Positions 1-8,031 of a DNA stretch of 43,150 nt are shown piece after piece. The notes beneath the pieces are model-generated. The model worked only from the letters and a program-made list of their open reading frames with translations, made no database searches and had not been told where the DNA came from. This stretch comes from an uncultured Eubacteriales bacterium (lineage in GTDB: Bacteria > Bacillota > Clostridia > Peptostreptococcales > Anaerovoracaceae), in contig CACZAM010000013.1 of NCBI GenBank assembly GCA_902779185.1, forward strand, positions 1-43,150, in the 5' to 3' direction. How positions within the stretch are numbered: position 1 is the first letter of the stretch; each line of letters begins with the position of its first letter. Position numbers and translations under genes: made by a program.

Positions 1-30
1 GCATTTGCAAGACTTTCAGCTTTGTAGCAT

Positions 31-55
31 CAAAACAGCCCGCCGTTAGGCGGGC
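31..55 (-). terminator. Intrinsic terminator of the cobalamin locus
   Basis: Read on the minus strand, a perfect 7-bp stem GCCCGCC/GGCGGGC with a TAAC loop (38-55) is followed by TGTTTTG. It lies about 60 bases past the stop of the MoxR gene, with no other minus-strand gene between, so it probably ends the long biosynthetic transcript. Confidence 0.7.
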
Positions 56-62
56 AAGTTAA

Positions 63-106
63 GAGGCTGCCACACTTTTTATTGTGCGACAGCCCCTTTT
101 TTCTTT
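63..106 (+). terminator. Intrinsic terminator facing the cobalamin locus
   Basis: A long imperfect hairpin (arms around 63-75 and 84-96, GAGGCTG pairing with CAGCCCC) is followed on the plus strand by six T residues at 97-102. The T run shows it terminates a plus-strand gene that would lie left of the window. The hairpin can also slow minus-strand transcription, so the two terminators form a convergent boundary. Confidence 0.65.
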
Positions 107-112
107 ATGTTG

Positions 113-1615
113 CTAAAGCCCGAGTTCTTCCATCTGTTTTTTTATCGCGATGTCTCTCTCATCAAGAAGAAGGCCTTTGTTATGCCTGAAATATTCATCA
201 CAGCCATATATGCTGATGAACGAAACACTGTCAGGATCAGCCGTGAGTTCCGTCGCAGCCATCAGCATCTCCTTTTCTTCGCCCCAGCACTTCTCAGCGA
301 ACCTGAAAAGGTTGTCCATCCTGCTCCGGGTATGTTCCGCTTTCTCATTGTGAGCGGCAGCAAGTTTTCCGTAAGCCTCCCGCATGGCCTCAAAAGAAGC
401 TTCATAATCAGGAACTTCCGACACAAGGTCTGCCATATCATACAGGCACGATACAGTTCTCAGCATGCGGTCTGACTCTTCGCGTGTGAGCGAATGGGCT
501 TTCAGTCCTGCCTCACGTCCTGATTCGATCCGGGCGATAAGCCGTTTGATATTATCCGCCGGCGCCGTGTCTTCTGAGGCTGCCGCCTTAAACTCCCGGA
601 CGCACAGCTTAACGGATTCGAGCAGACGGCGCTCTTCCATACGTTCACGCACTTCTTCCTTCACATTGCCCAGCAAAAGACCGATCAGCGTGTATACCTC
701 GTCGAATCCTGCTTCGGAAGCTCTTTCCGCCAGTCCTTCAGGGATATCCCCTTCCAGTATCGAATCTACAGGGTATTCCTCTTTGTACTTGTTGAAAAGA
801 TCCAGATAGACCGAGAATTCCTTTGCGGTCTTTGCGTTCTGAAGATACTGAACTATCAGGTCCTCATCCGCAGTGATCCCGTTCGCCTCGTACAGAAGAA
901 GCATTTTGCTCAGATCTTCCCATCCTCTCGGGGTCACAATGGATTTGCCGCTGGCAGTGGTCTCAACGTGATAGAAGTGGTTCCTCTTATTCTGAAGGAA
1001 AGACATGACAGCCGGGTGCATGTGAACTGCGGAAGCGTATTCCTTCCATGCATCGAAATCCGGCTCGACTTCTATCTTTTTCAGTCTGTCAAGAGTCACG
1101 ATGTCGAACTCCCTGGCTGAATCATTGTACTCGGACGGATTGCCCGCCGTAACGACTATCCATCCCTCAGGCAGCCTGTGTCCGCCGAATACTTTATACT
1201 GCAGGAACTGCATCATGAGCGGTGACAGCGTCTCGGATACGCAGTTGATCTCATCCAGGAATAGAATGCCCTGTCTGACTCCCGTCGTCTCCATTAGGTC
1301 ATATACCGAAGCTATTATCTCGCTCATCGTGTATTCGGTGACATCACATTCCTCTCCGCCATAGGACTTGCGGCTTATGAACGGGAGCCCGATAGCGCTC
1401 TGACGGGTGTGATGGGTCATCGAATAGGAGATGAGGCCTACGCCGAGTTCTGACGCGAGCTGCTCCATTATTGCGGTCTTGCCTATTCCCGGCGGGCCTA
1501 TCAGGAGCACCGGTCTCTGCTTTTCGACCGGTATGACATAATTGCCCAGGTCATCCTTTGTGAGATACGCTGTGATAGCGTTTCTTATCTGTTCTTTTGC
1601 CTTGCTGATGTTCAT
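113..1615 (-). CDS. MoxR-type AAA+ ATPase
   Basis: A 500-residue AAA+ ATPase. Walker A GPPGIGKT is at residues 40-47, Walker B GILFLDE near 116-122, and sensor-like TAGNPSEYND near 156-165, the pattern of the MoxR family. The C-terminal 250 residues are charged and helical with no domain I recognise. MoxR ATPases act as chaperones or metal-insertion motors together with a VWA partner, and a VWA protein is encoded just upstream. The ATG at 1615 has an AAGGA site 8 bases away. It is the last gene of the cobalamin locus. The same ATPase-VWA architecture is used by magnesium chelatase (BchI/BchD) and aerobic cobaltochelatase (CobS/CobT), but no large chelatase subunit is present, so a metal-insertion role is only an inference. 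Confidence 0.85.
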   Translation of the reverse strand: MNISKAKEQIRNAITAYLTKDDLGNYVIPVEKQRPVLLIGPPGIGKTAIMEQLASELGVGLISYSMTHHTRQSAIGLPFISRKSYGGEECDVTEYTMSEIIASVYDLMETTGVRQGILFLDEINCVSETLSPLMMQFLQYKVFGGHRLPEGWIVVTAGNPSEYNDSAREFDIVTLDRLKKIEVEPDFDAWKEYASAVHMHPAVMSFLQNKRNHFYHVETTASGKSIVTPRGWEDLSKMLLLYEANGITADEDLIVQYLQNAKTAKEFSVYLDLFNKYKEEYPVDSILEGDIPEGLAERASEAGFDEVYTLIGLLLGNVKEEVRERMEERRLLESVKLCVREFKAAASEDTAPADNIKRLIARIESGREAGLKAHSLTREESDRMLRTVSCLYDMADLVSEVPDYEASFEAMREAYGKLAAAHNEKAEHTRSRMDNLFRFAEKCWGEEKEMLMAATELTADPDSVSFISIYGCDEYFRHNKGLLLDERDIAIKKQMEELGL

Positions 1616-1640
1616 GTCTTTGTCCTTGCTGAGTACAGCT

Positions 1641-1667
1641 ATTATACATGTTCAAATGGTATCACAA
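1641..1667 (-). promoter_or_regulatory. Possible internal promoter before the MoxR gene
   Basis: On the minus strand a perfect TATAAT (1641-1646) lies 15 bases after TTGTGA (1662-1667), within the 46-base gap between the VWA gene and the MoxR gene. The spacing is short and the -35 is poor, so this is a weak suggestion only. Confidence 0.25.
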
Positions 1668-3020
1668 TTCGTCAGGTCTGAGCACGACTTTCATTGCCCA
1701 TACCGGCACTTCAGGCACATTGTACCCGCTCTCCACGAATACGAAAGCCGTTTTGTAAGCCGGCTTTGAAGCAGGATAGATGCCAAGCCCGTCAGTGAAG
1801 TAAATGAGCCCTTTCAGATCGCTGAACGCCCCTTCTTTCACCAGCCTGTCCATATAATCGAACACAGGTCTGAAATCCGTGCCGCCGAGGCCTCTTATCT
1901 CCATGTTTTCGAGATATCTGTCGAAGTCCTCCGGGGAAGTGATGACCTCATCGGACTGTATCTGTGCGTCGCACTGAATTATGTGAACGTTTATCCTGTT
2001 ATGGAACGATTCGCGGCTTTTCAGGATGTTGTAAGTTTTCTGAAGAAATGTCTGCACTTCCTCACCCGCGACCGATCCGGAAGTGTCTATCGCGATCACA
2101 AAATCCCTTATCCGGCTGTCTTCGCGGTATTCGAGCGGCTCTATGAGCGGCATCTTATGATAATGCTGAAGTCCGTAATTGTAGTATATGTAATCGAACT
2201 CATCGTCCGAGACTTTTACTGTTTCGTTGATCGCCGCGAACTTTCTGAGAAAGCCGGAGTAATCGTATTTTTCACGGTTCACAGCCCTCAGGTTCTGAAC
2301 CAGGGATGAGGCGAATCTGCCGCGGATCTTTGCGAAGGTCTCTATCTCCATCTCGATCTGTGCGGCTATCTCCTTCCACTCGCCTTCCGTGCTGATGTCA
2401 TCCTGTTCAGGCATAGATTCACCTGATAATACTGTCTGAACAGCCGGAGGCTGCTCCTCTCCCCTGTACCACTCCGAATGCTCATCCGCCCTGAACAGGT
2501 CTTCGAGCTGCTTCAGTTTCTCAGGAGTGTCCACTGGTTCCAGTTCACACTTGCGGAGTGCGCTGTAGATCTTTTCAGCAGTAAGAAATCCTGTTTCCCT
2601 GCGTATCTTCCTCAGAACGTCACGCCTGCTGCCGTCTTCGTCCGACCTCGTGCACGGGAGATCGAGTTCACAGATGACCGACTCAGCTGCCATATCGCAG
2701 ACCAGATCCCACAGTCTTCTGTCCGTATCAGGACCAACAAACGGATGGCAGAACACGCAGTGGAGCACCAGATGAAGATAGGTCCTCGTCAGCATCTCTC
2801 TGGATTCGCGATATGTCCTGAGCACAAAAGCCGGGTCATAATAAAGGACGCGTCCGTCTGTAGAAAAGCTTCCATGATACACCTTTCTGTCATGAAATGT
2901 CAGGGCGACATCCATGTACCTCAGGTTCACAAGCAGCCTTCCCCTGGCTAAATCCAGAACGTCCGCGGCCAGTTCCTCCAGTTTTGTTTTATTATTTTCG
3001 AAGCGGTTCTCTTCAGTCAT
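1662..3020 (-). CDS. VWA-like domain protein (DUF2201 type), partner of MoxR
   Basis: About 452 residues starting at the ATG at 3020; a longer reading from 3110 would run into the previous gene and begins with a sequence unlike the family. The N-terminal half resembles the metallopeptidase-like region of DUF2201 proteins, with a degenerate zinc-type stretch LVLHCVFCHP. The C-terminal third is a von Willebrand factor A domain with the MIDAS motif DTSGS and a conserved GGTDFRP. It overlaps the upstream dehydrogenase gene by 8 bases and precedes the MoxR ATPase, so the two probably act together. The substrate is unknown; position in a tetrapyrrole operon makes metal or cofactor maturation a reasonable guess. 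Confidence 0.8.
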   Translation of the reverse strand: MTEENRFENNKTKLEELAADVLDLARGRLLVNLRYMDVALTFHDRKVYHGSFSTDGRVLYYDPAFVLRTYRESREMLTRTYLHLVLHCVFCHPFVGPDTDRRLWDLVCDMAAESVICELDLPCTRSDEDGSRRDVLRKIRRETGFLTAEKIYSALRKCELEPVDTPEKLKQLEDLFRADEHSEWYRGEEQPPAVQTVLSGESMPEQDDISTEGEWKEIAAQIEMEIETFAKIRGRFASSLVQNLRAVNREKYDYSGFLRKFAAINETVKVSDDEFDYIYYNYGLQHYHKMPLIEPLEYREDSRIRDFVIAIDTSGSVAGEEVQTFLQKTYNILKSRESFHNRINVHIIQCDAQIQSDEVITSPEDFDRYLENMEIRGLGGTDFRPVFDYMDRLVKEGAFSDLKGLIYFTDGLGIYPASKPAYKTAFVFVESGYNVPEVPVWAMKVVLRPDEL

Positions 3021-3477
3021 CTCTCTTGTCGCCGAGCAGCTTCCGGAAATACGCTGACGCTTTTGCCGTAAGGCTGTGATCTTCTCCGGATGATGTGACG
3101 CCCACAACAAGCGGATCCTTTCTTGCTATCCCCGGGAAATAAAAATCACATATCGTTTTATCGCTGGCTGCGTTCACCAGTATTCCACGGCGCCTGCACA
3201 TGCCCGCTATGCGCACATCAGTGCCCGCGTGTCCGGTCGAAGTTATAACAATATCCGCACCATCCAGGTCTCTCTCATCGAACCTTCTGCGGTGCAGCGA
3301 AATACGCCCCTCTTCGTCCAGCGCAACGATGGACGCGTCGGCCTCAGGTGAAACCACCTTGATGCTCCCCACAAAATCGAGCATGGTTTTTATCCTGCCG
3401 GTGTTGACACGGCCTGCGCCAACGAAAAGCACATTCTTTTCTGAAAGATCCATAAACAACGGAAAATACAGACTCAT
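3013..3477 (-). CDS. Precorrin-2 dehydrogenase (Met8/SirC-like, short form)
   Basis: A 154-residue NAD-binding protein with the dinucleotide motif GAGRVNTGR at residues 20-28, and the later signature NAASDKTICDFYFP followed by a VGVTSSGEDHSLTAK stretch, both matching the CysG N-terminal/Met8/SirC family. It would oxidise precorrin-2 to sirohydrochlorin, the substrate of CbiK, and so links CobA to cobalt insertion. It is shorter than typical SirC or Met8 (about 200 residues or more) and lacks most of the C-terminal helical part; the glycine motif is also unusual (GAG rather than GGG). It overlaps the neighbours on both sides (4 and 8 bases), suggesting tight translational coupling. Confidence 0.85.
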   Translation of the reverse strand: MSLYFPLFMDLSEKNVLFVGAGRVNTGRIKTMLDFVGSIKVVSPEADASIVALDEEGRISLHRRRFDERDLDGADIVITSTGHAGTDVRIAGMCRRRGILVNAASDKTICDFYFPGIARKDPLVVGVTSSGEDHSLTAKASAYFRKLLGDKRDD

Positions 3478-4166
3478 TCGTAATACCTCTTTTTCACGAA
3501 ATGATTGAGGACACCGCCCACGGCTATTATAGCCAGTGCGATATATATCACCTGCAGGGCCGCATCCTGAGTGTCAGCTATAGTGCCGCCATCTTCATTC
3601 AATTCTATCATAACTGTACCGTCCGGCAGACTGTCAGCCAGAAATACTATATTTCTGTCATACCATTTCTGCTTCTTTTTACTGAAAGCGGCGCATGGGA
3701 TCTCCTTGTTGAGCGCTTCAACAGAGATGCTGAAGCTTCCGTATCCGTCCTTCTCATCTGCGGCTATCCATTCGCTGCTGTCAGCGGCGGCCGCCTGCTC
3801 CGCTGTTCCCTGGAATACATATGCGTAGCTGGTGCTCGAGATGGTTATGACAGCGTCCATTCTGCCATCTTTATTGATAAGATCAGAATGGATGATATTG
3901 AAAAAGCGCGAGTCAGATATCACGTCCGGCTCATAATCGCCCTCCCGGACATCTTCAGGGTACACTGGAGTCATGCTGTACACCAGGGTCCCGTCCTGCA
4001 GGCTCCTGTCCCTCTGAGGCGCAGATCCGCTCTCTTCGACACCTATCCCCTTTGATTCATCCTTGATAACTATAGGCTCAGCAAAAGCATCCCATATGCC
4101 GCCCGGCACAAGGATCACAAAAGTCATTATCAACGATGCTGCAATTGCTGATACGCGTTTCATCAT
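3474..4166 (-). CDS. Membrane-anchored surface protein with NEAT-like region
   Basis: A 230-residue exported protein. Residues 1-29 look like a signal peptide ending at AFA, and residues about 203-222 form a C-terminal membrane helix followed by KKRYYE, so the middle faces outside. The central region (about 80-185) contains SDSRFFNI, a KDGRM turn, ISSTSYAYVFQGTAEQA and KKKQKWYDR. The same pattern occurs in the lipoprotein at 29097-29939, so I read it as a beta-sandwich of the NEAT or NEAT-like type. It overlaps the permease gene by one base and the dehydrogenase gene by four. A role in binding a tetrapyrrole or metal complex at the surface is inferred, not shown. Confidence 0.6.
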   Translation of the reverse strand: MMKRVSAIAASLIMTFVILVPGGIWDAFAEPIVIKDESKGIGVEESGSAPQRDRSLQDGTLVYSMTPVYPEDVREGDYEPDVISDSRFFNIIHSDLINKDGRMDAVITISSTSYAYVFQGTAEQAAAADSSEWIAADEKDGYGSFSISVEALNKEIPCAAFSKKKQKWYDRNIVFLADSLPDGTVMIELNEDGGTIADTQDAALQVIYIALAIIAVGGVLNHFVKKRYYE

Positions 4167-4897
4167 CAGAGGTTCTTCTTGCGGTAAATAAATACTACTG
4201 AAATCGAGCCGAGGATCACGAGCCAGCCGGCGATCACCGCGAATCCGATCATCTCCGGCGCCTCTCCCTGAGCTATGCTTCTTATCATGCCGCTTGCCTG
4301 TGACAGCGGTATTATCTCGATGATCTGCCTGAATCCGTCAGGTATCTCCTCAGTCGAGAAGAATGTGTTGCACAGGAAGGTCATCGGCATGATTATGTAT
4401 GTATTGAATCTCGGAGCATCTGAGTATGTCTTCGCCAGGAATGACAGCACAAGGGCAAGAGTCGCGAATACCATGCCGTTGAGCAGCATGATAAAGAATG
4501 ACAGCCCGTTGAACACCAGCCCGTGTCTCACAGGAGTCGTAAGCACCAGGATCACACAGGCCGCGTACATCCCCCTGAGGCTTCCGCCGATTATCTGTCC
4601 GAGTATGAACTGCCACAGCGGAGTCGGCGATACCATCACCTGATCGAGCGCCTTCTCATATAATCTCTGCACGCTCATGTTCTGGGCGATAGCGCTGAAG
4701 CTGCCCGTCATGGTGCACATTGCCACGAGGCCCGGCACAAGGAACTGTATGTACGGCTGCCCATGGGAAGTGACTCTGATGCCGAGCCCGAAGATTATCA
4801 GGTACATCAAAGGAGAGATCATCGCCGCAACGGTGATCTTATAGAAGTCTCGTCTGAATTCGACCCATTTTTCCCAGAGTACTGTAATTATGCCCAT
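4166..4897 (-). CDS. ABC-2 type transporter permease
   Basis: A 243-residue integral membrane protein with about six hydrophobic segments. The order and motifs (FLVPGLVAMCTMTGSFSAIA, EKALDQVMVSPTPLWQFILG, IIPLSQASGMIR) are typical of ABC-2 permeases that export lipids, drugs or polysaccharides. It directly follows its ATPase with a 5-base gap and directly precedes the surface protein, so the three genes may form one exporter or surface-assembly unit inside the corrin operon. The cargo cannot be read from the sequence. Confidence 0.85.
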   Translation of the reverse strand: MGIITVLWEKWVEFRRDFYKITVAAMISPLMYLIIFGLGIRVTSHGQPYIQFLVPGLVAMCTMTGSFSAIAQNMSVQRLYEKALDQVMVSPTPLWQFILGQIIGGSLRGMYAACVILVLTTPVRHGLVFNGLSFFIMLLNGMVFATLALVLSFLAKTYSDAPRFNTYIIMPMTFLCNTFFSTEEIPDGFRQIIEIIPLSQASGMIRSIAQGEAPEMIGFAVIAGWLVILGSISVVFIYRKKNL

Positions 4898-4902
4898 CTC
4901 TT

Positions 4903-5739
4903 TTATTGCAGTTTGCGTCCTGCGACGTCTATGAATACATCCTCAAGCGTCGTCTGTCTGAGGACCGACCCTGCTCCTGTGTTTTCCAGGTAACGGATCG
5001 CTTCTTCCCTTGTAGCAAAGTGTGAACTCTTAAGGTCACCTTCACCGGTCTCATCCACTGTGAATTCTCCCAGCTCTTGAATAAGCGCCTGAGGAGAATC
5101 GAGTTTCTGCAGTCTGCCGCGGTTGATCATGGCCACCCTGTCGCACAGAGCCTCCGCTTCTTCAATATAGTGAGTCGTAAGGAGAATGGTCATGTCCCTG
5201 TTGTTGACCTGCTTGAGAAGGTTCCACATCTGACGCCTGGACAGCGCGTCCATGCCAGCTGTAGGTTCATCGAGCAGAAGTATTTCAGGCTCTATAAGGA
5301 GTGCGCGGCATATCATGAGCTTGCGCTTCATTCCGCCCGACAGATGTCTGACCGTTCTTCTGTGGTAATCTGACAGCCCCGCAAATTCGAGCAGCTTTGC
5401 GGAGCGCTCTTTGATCTGTTTGCGCGGCATATAATAAAGGCGCCCCTGATATTCCATGACCTCATCCATGGTCATATCCTGACGCATCGAATACTCCTGT
5501 GTTATGACGGCGAGCTTGCGCTTCTGCTCGGAAGCGGCTCTTGTAAGCTTAGTTCCGTCGATATATATCTCGCCCGAACTCGGAAGCAGCACGGTAGACA
5601 TCATGCTGATCGTGGTGGTCTTGCCTGCGCCGTTCGGCCCGAGCAATCCAAAGAACTCTCCCGTTTTTATCTCAAAGGAGAGTCCGTCGACAGCGGTGAA
5701 GTCACCGAATTTCTTTGTCAGCCCGCGCAGTTCGATCAT
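4903..5739 (-). CDS. ABC-2 transporter ATP-binding protein
   Basis: A 278-residue ATPase with Walker A GPNGAGKT, signature LSGGMKRK, Walker B ILLLDEPTAGMD and the switch histidine in LLTTHYIEEAE. The GMKRK signature and C-terminal extension ending TLEDVFIDVAG are typical of the drug- and lipid-export (DRA-type) subfamily rather than importers. It overlaps the stop of cbiL by one base, which places it in the corrin transcript. Its permease follows immediately. Confidence 0.9.
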   Translation of the reverse strand: MIELRGLTKKFGDFTAVDGLSFEIKTGEFFGLLGPNGAGKTTTISMMSTVLLPSSGEIYIDGTKLTRAASEQKRKLAVITQEYSMRQDMTMDEVMEYQGRLYYMPRKQIKERSAKLLEFAGLSDYHRRTVRHLSGGMKRKLMICRALLIEPEILLLDEPTAGMDALSRRQMWNLLKQVNNRDMTILLTTHYIEEAEALCDRVAMINRGRLQKLDSPQALIQELGEFTVDETGEGDLKSSHFATREEAIRYLENTGAGSVLRQTTLEDVFIDVAGRKLQ

Positions 5740-6455
5740 CAGATGCTGCTTTCTTTCTTTTCTTTAGCGATTATCAGGGTGAAGTAGCCCGCTTCATCCG
5801 GTATCTCATCGACTGACCTGTAGAGCTTTTCGTTCTCCATGCTGCAGTTTTCAGCCGCGATCACATCATAGCCCGATGACGAGAGCTTTTTCTTTACCTC
5901 AGGCATTCTGCTCGCTGACTTCATGAGGACGTAATTGCCTGGCCATTCCAGAGCGCCTTCATGCGTATTGTGAAGAGCAGGCATCACATGCAGCGATTCA
6001 TTCCACTCCGTGAGCGATGTTCCCAGCCTTGCCGCCGCCGCGCAGAACGAAGGGATGCCGCTGACCAGCTCCACATCGTATCCGTCAGCCTCAAGTATAT
6101 GCTGTATATAGCTGAATGTGCAATAAATCGTCGAATCACCGAGTGTAAGGTAAACGACATTGCGACCGGAATCCAGATAACACTTGATCAGAGCAGCCGC
6201 TTTTGCATGGCTTTCCCTTATGACCTCCCTGTCCCTCACCATAGGCATATAGACAGGCACCAGCTCCTTCTCCGCGAGCTCAGGCACAGCCTGCACCGCA
6301 ATCTTATACGCGACCGCTTCCTGCGGAACTTTTCCCGGCACGGCGATCACATCATTCTCACGTATCAGCCTGCATGCTTTCAGCGTCATCAGTTCCGGGT
6401 CTCCCGGGCCTACGCCTACGCCATACGCAATGCCCTTTTGTTTTTTATCGTTCAT
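5739..6455 (-). CDS. cbiL: Cobalt-precorrin-2 C20-methyltransferase CbiL
   Basis: A 238-residue SAM-dependent tetrapyrrole methylase. The N-terminal GVGVGPGDPELMTLKA and the mid-protein LTLGDSTIYCTFSYI are characteristic of CbiL/CobI, which methylates C20 of cobalt-factor II or precorrin-2. The ATG at 6455 is chosen because AGGAG lies 8 bases before it; the ATG at 6461 is too close to that site, and a further start at 6509 would overlap the upstream gene with non-family residues. It lies 25 bases after the cobA-hemD fusion. Confidence 0.9.
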   Translation of the reverse strand: MNDKKQKGIAYGVGVGPGDPELMTLKACRLIRENDVIAVPGKVPQEAVAYKIAVQAVPELAEKELVPVYMPMVRDREVIRESHAKAAALIKCYLDSGRNVVYLTLGDSTIYCTFSYIQHILEADGYDVELVSGIPSFCAAAARLGTSLTEWNESLHVMPALHNTHEGALEWPGNYVLMKSASRMPEVKKKLSSSGYDVIAAENCSMENEKLYRSVDEIPDEAGYFTLIIAKEKKESSI

Positions 6456-6480
6456 TTGCATCTCTCCTGTATTTGCCTGC

Positions 6481-8031
6481 TTAGCTTTCTTTACCGGTAA
6501 GTTCTTCACTTGCCTGCATAAGCCTTTCTGCCAGAGATATAAGAGTAGCTTCTTCAGATATCCATACCTTCATGCTGTGCTTCTCTGCTTCAGCTGCTGT
6601 CATGGCTCCAATGCACACAGCCTTTACTGCGGAATGGTCCATAGCCGGATAAGCGCTGACAAAACCTCTTACTCCTGAAGCGCTGGTGAACAGCGCAAAT
6701 GTATGAGGATCAGCGAGCTCCTTCGCCGCGTCGAACCATACCGGCGCGCGGTACACGGTGTCATAGGTGGCAATATCGTCGATGACGACGCCTTCCGGCT
6801 TTGAAAGTTCCTCATTGAGAGCCTTGTTTCCTATGGCTGCCCTTGGAATGAGCACCTTGTCTCCCGCCCTGAGCAGTTTGCTGAGCTCTGCGCCGAGAGT
6901 GCGTCCGTCGAATCTTGAAGGCAGCATGTCTGCATGTATGCCTCTTTTTGCGAGTTCCGATTCGGTGCCTTTTCCTATCGCGGCTATCCTGCAGCCCGCA
7001 AGCACTCTTGCATCAGCTGTCTTCATCAGCTCATCAAAGAACACCCTCGCGCCGCTCGGGCTTGTGAGTACGACCCACTGATAGTATCCCTCTTTCAGCT
7101 TTCCGATCGCGTCCTGCAGCCTGTCATTGTCTCTTACAGGTTCTATGCCTATGACCGGGACTTCAATAACTTCTGCGCCTCTTTTACGGAGCATCAACGC
7201 CAGTCCCGATGAGAGTTCCCTCGGTCTGGTCACTACGGCCCTGACACCGTTCAGAGGCAGGCTGCCGCGCCATCCGAACCGCTCCGCCAGTCCTGCTACA
7301 GCTCCTATTACGATCACAGCCGGTGCTTCAGCATGCCTGATCTCTGCAGTCTCTTTAAGATGAGTCAGGTCAGTAGTCAGCACTCTCTGTGATGAAGTCG
7401 TACCCTTCTCCACGATAGCTGCAGGAGTATCTTCTGCCATCCCAGCGTCAAGGAGTCCGCTCATTATTATGTCAATCGTGGACATACCCATCAGAAAGAC
7501 GAGCGTGTTGCCTGTCTCAGCGAGGGCTTTGAAATTTACATCCAGAACGCCGTTGCTTCTCCTGTGTCCGGTTATGACAGAAACGCCCCTGCAGAAGTCC
7601 CTGTGGGTCACAGGTATGCCTGCATATGCAGGAGCCGCGAAAGCGCTTGTCACTCCCGGCACTATCTCGAAATCGATGCCGTTCTGCACAAGCAGCTCGA
7701 GTTCTTCTCCGCCGCGCCCGAAAAGGAATGGATCTCCGCCCTTGAGCCTGACTACCCTTTTGCCTTCGAGAGCTTTCTCAAGCAGAAGAGAGTTTATTTC
7801 CTCCTGCCTCATGGTATGATTTCCGGCGCGTTTGCCAACGTATATGAGCTCAGCCTTTTCAGGCAGAAGCGACATCATTCCGCCCCTTACAAGAGCGTCA
7901 TAAATCACCACATCCGCCTCTGCAAGCACCTCTTTGCCCTTAAGAGTGATGAGTGACACCTCTCCCGGCCCGGCTCCGACAAGCCATACTTTGCCATTCT
8001 CTTTGTTAACACATATATTATTATCGCTCAT
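6481..8031 (-). CDS. cobA-hemD: Uroporphyrinogen-III methyltransferase / uroporphyrinogen-III synthase fusion
   Basis: A 516-residue fusion. Residues about 13-250 are a SUMT/CobA methylase: VGAGPGEVSLITLKG, YVGKRAG, VVRLKGGDPFLFGRGGEE, and GIPVTHRD are all diagnostic. It makes precorrin-2 from uroporphyrinogen III. Residues about 260-516 are a HemD domain (PLNGVRAVVTRPR start, VVLTSPSGARVFF, FALFTSASGVRGF), which closes hydroxymethylbilane to uroporphyrinogen III. The order CobA-HemD in one chain is known from Clostridia and Bacilli. The gene overlaps the stop of hemC by 11 bases, giving the ordered set hemB, hemC, cobA-hemD. Confidence 0.95.
   Translation of the reverse strand: MSDNNICVNKENGKVWLVGAGPGEVSLITLKGKEVLAEADVVIYDALVRGGMMSLLPEKAELIYVGKRAGNHTMRQEEINSLLLEKALEGKRVVRLKGGDPFLFGRGGEELELLVQNGIDFEIVPGVTSAFAAPAYAGIPVTHRDFCRGVSVITGHRRSNGVLDVNFKALAETGNTLVFLMGMSTIDIIMSGLLDAGMAEDTPAAIVEKGTTSSQRVLTTDLTHLKETAEIRHAEAPAVIVIGAVAGLAERFGWRGSLPLNGVRAVVTRPRELSSGLALMLRKRGAEVIEVPVIGIEPVRDNDRLQDAIGKLKEGYYQWVVLTSPSGARVFFDELMKTADARVLAGCRIAAIGKGTESELAKRGIHADMLPSRFDGRTLGAELSKLLRAGDKVLIPRAAIGNKALNEELSKPEGVVIDDIATYDTVYRAPVWFDAAKELADPHTFALFTSASGVRGFVSAYPAMDHSAVKAVCIGAMTAAEAEKHSMKVWISEEATLISLAERLMQASEELTGKES

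Noticed and set aside
113-3020. MoxR/VWA pair as aerobic cobaltochelatase CobS/CobT
   Set aside because: No CobN-like large subunit, the cobalt enzyme CbiK is present twice, and the rest of the pathway (CbiD, CbiG) is the anaerobic route.
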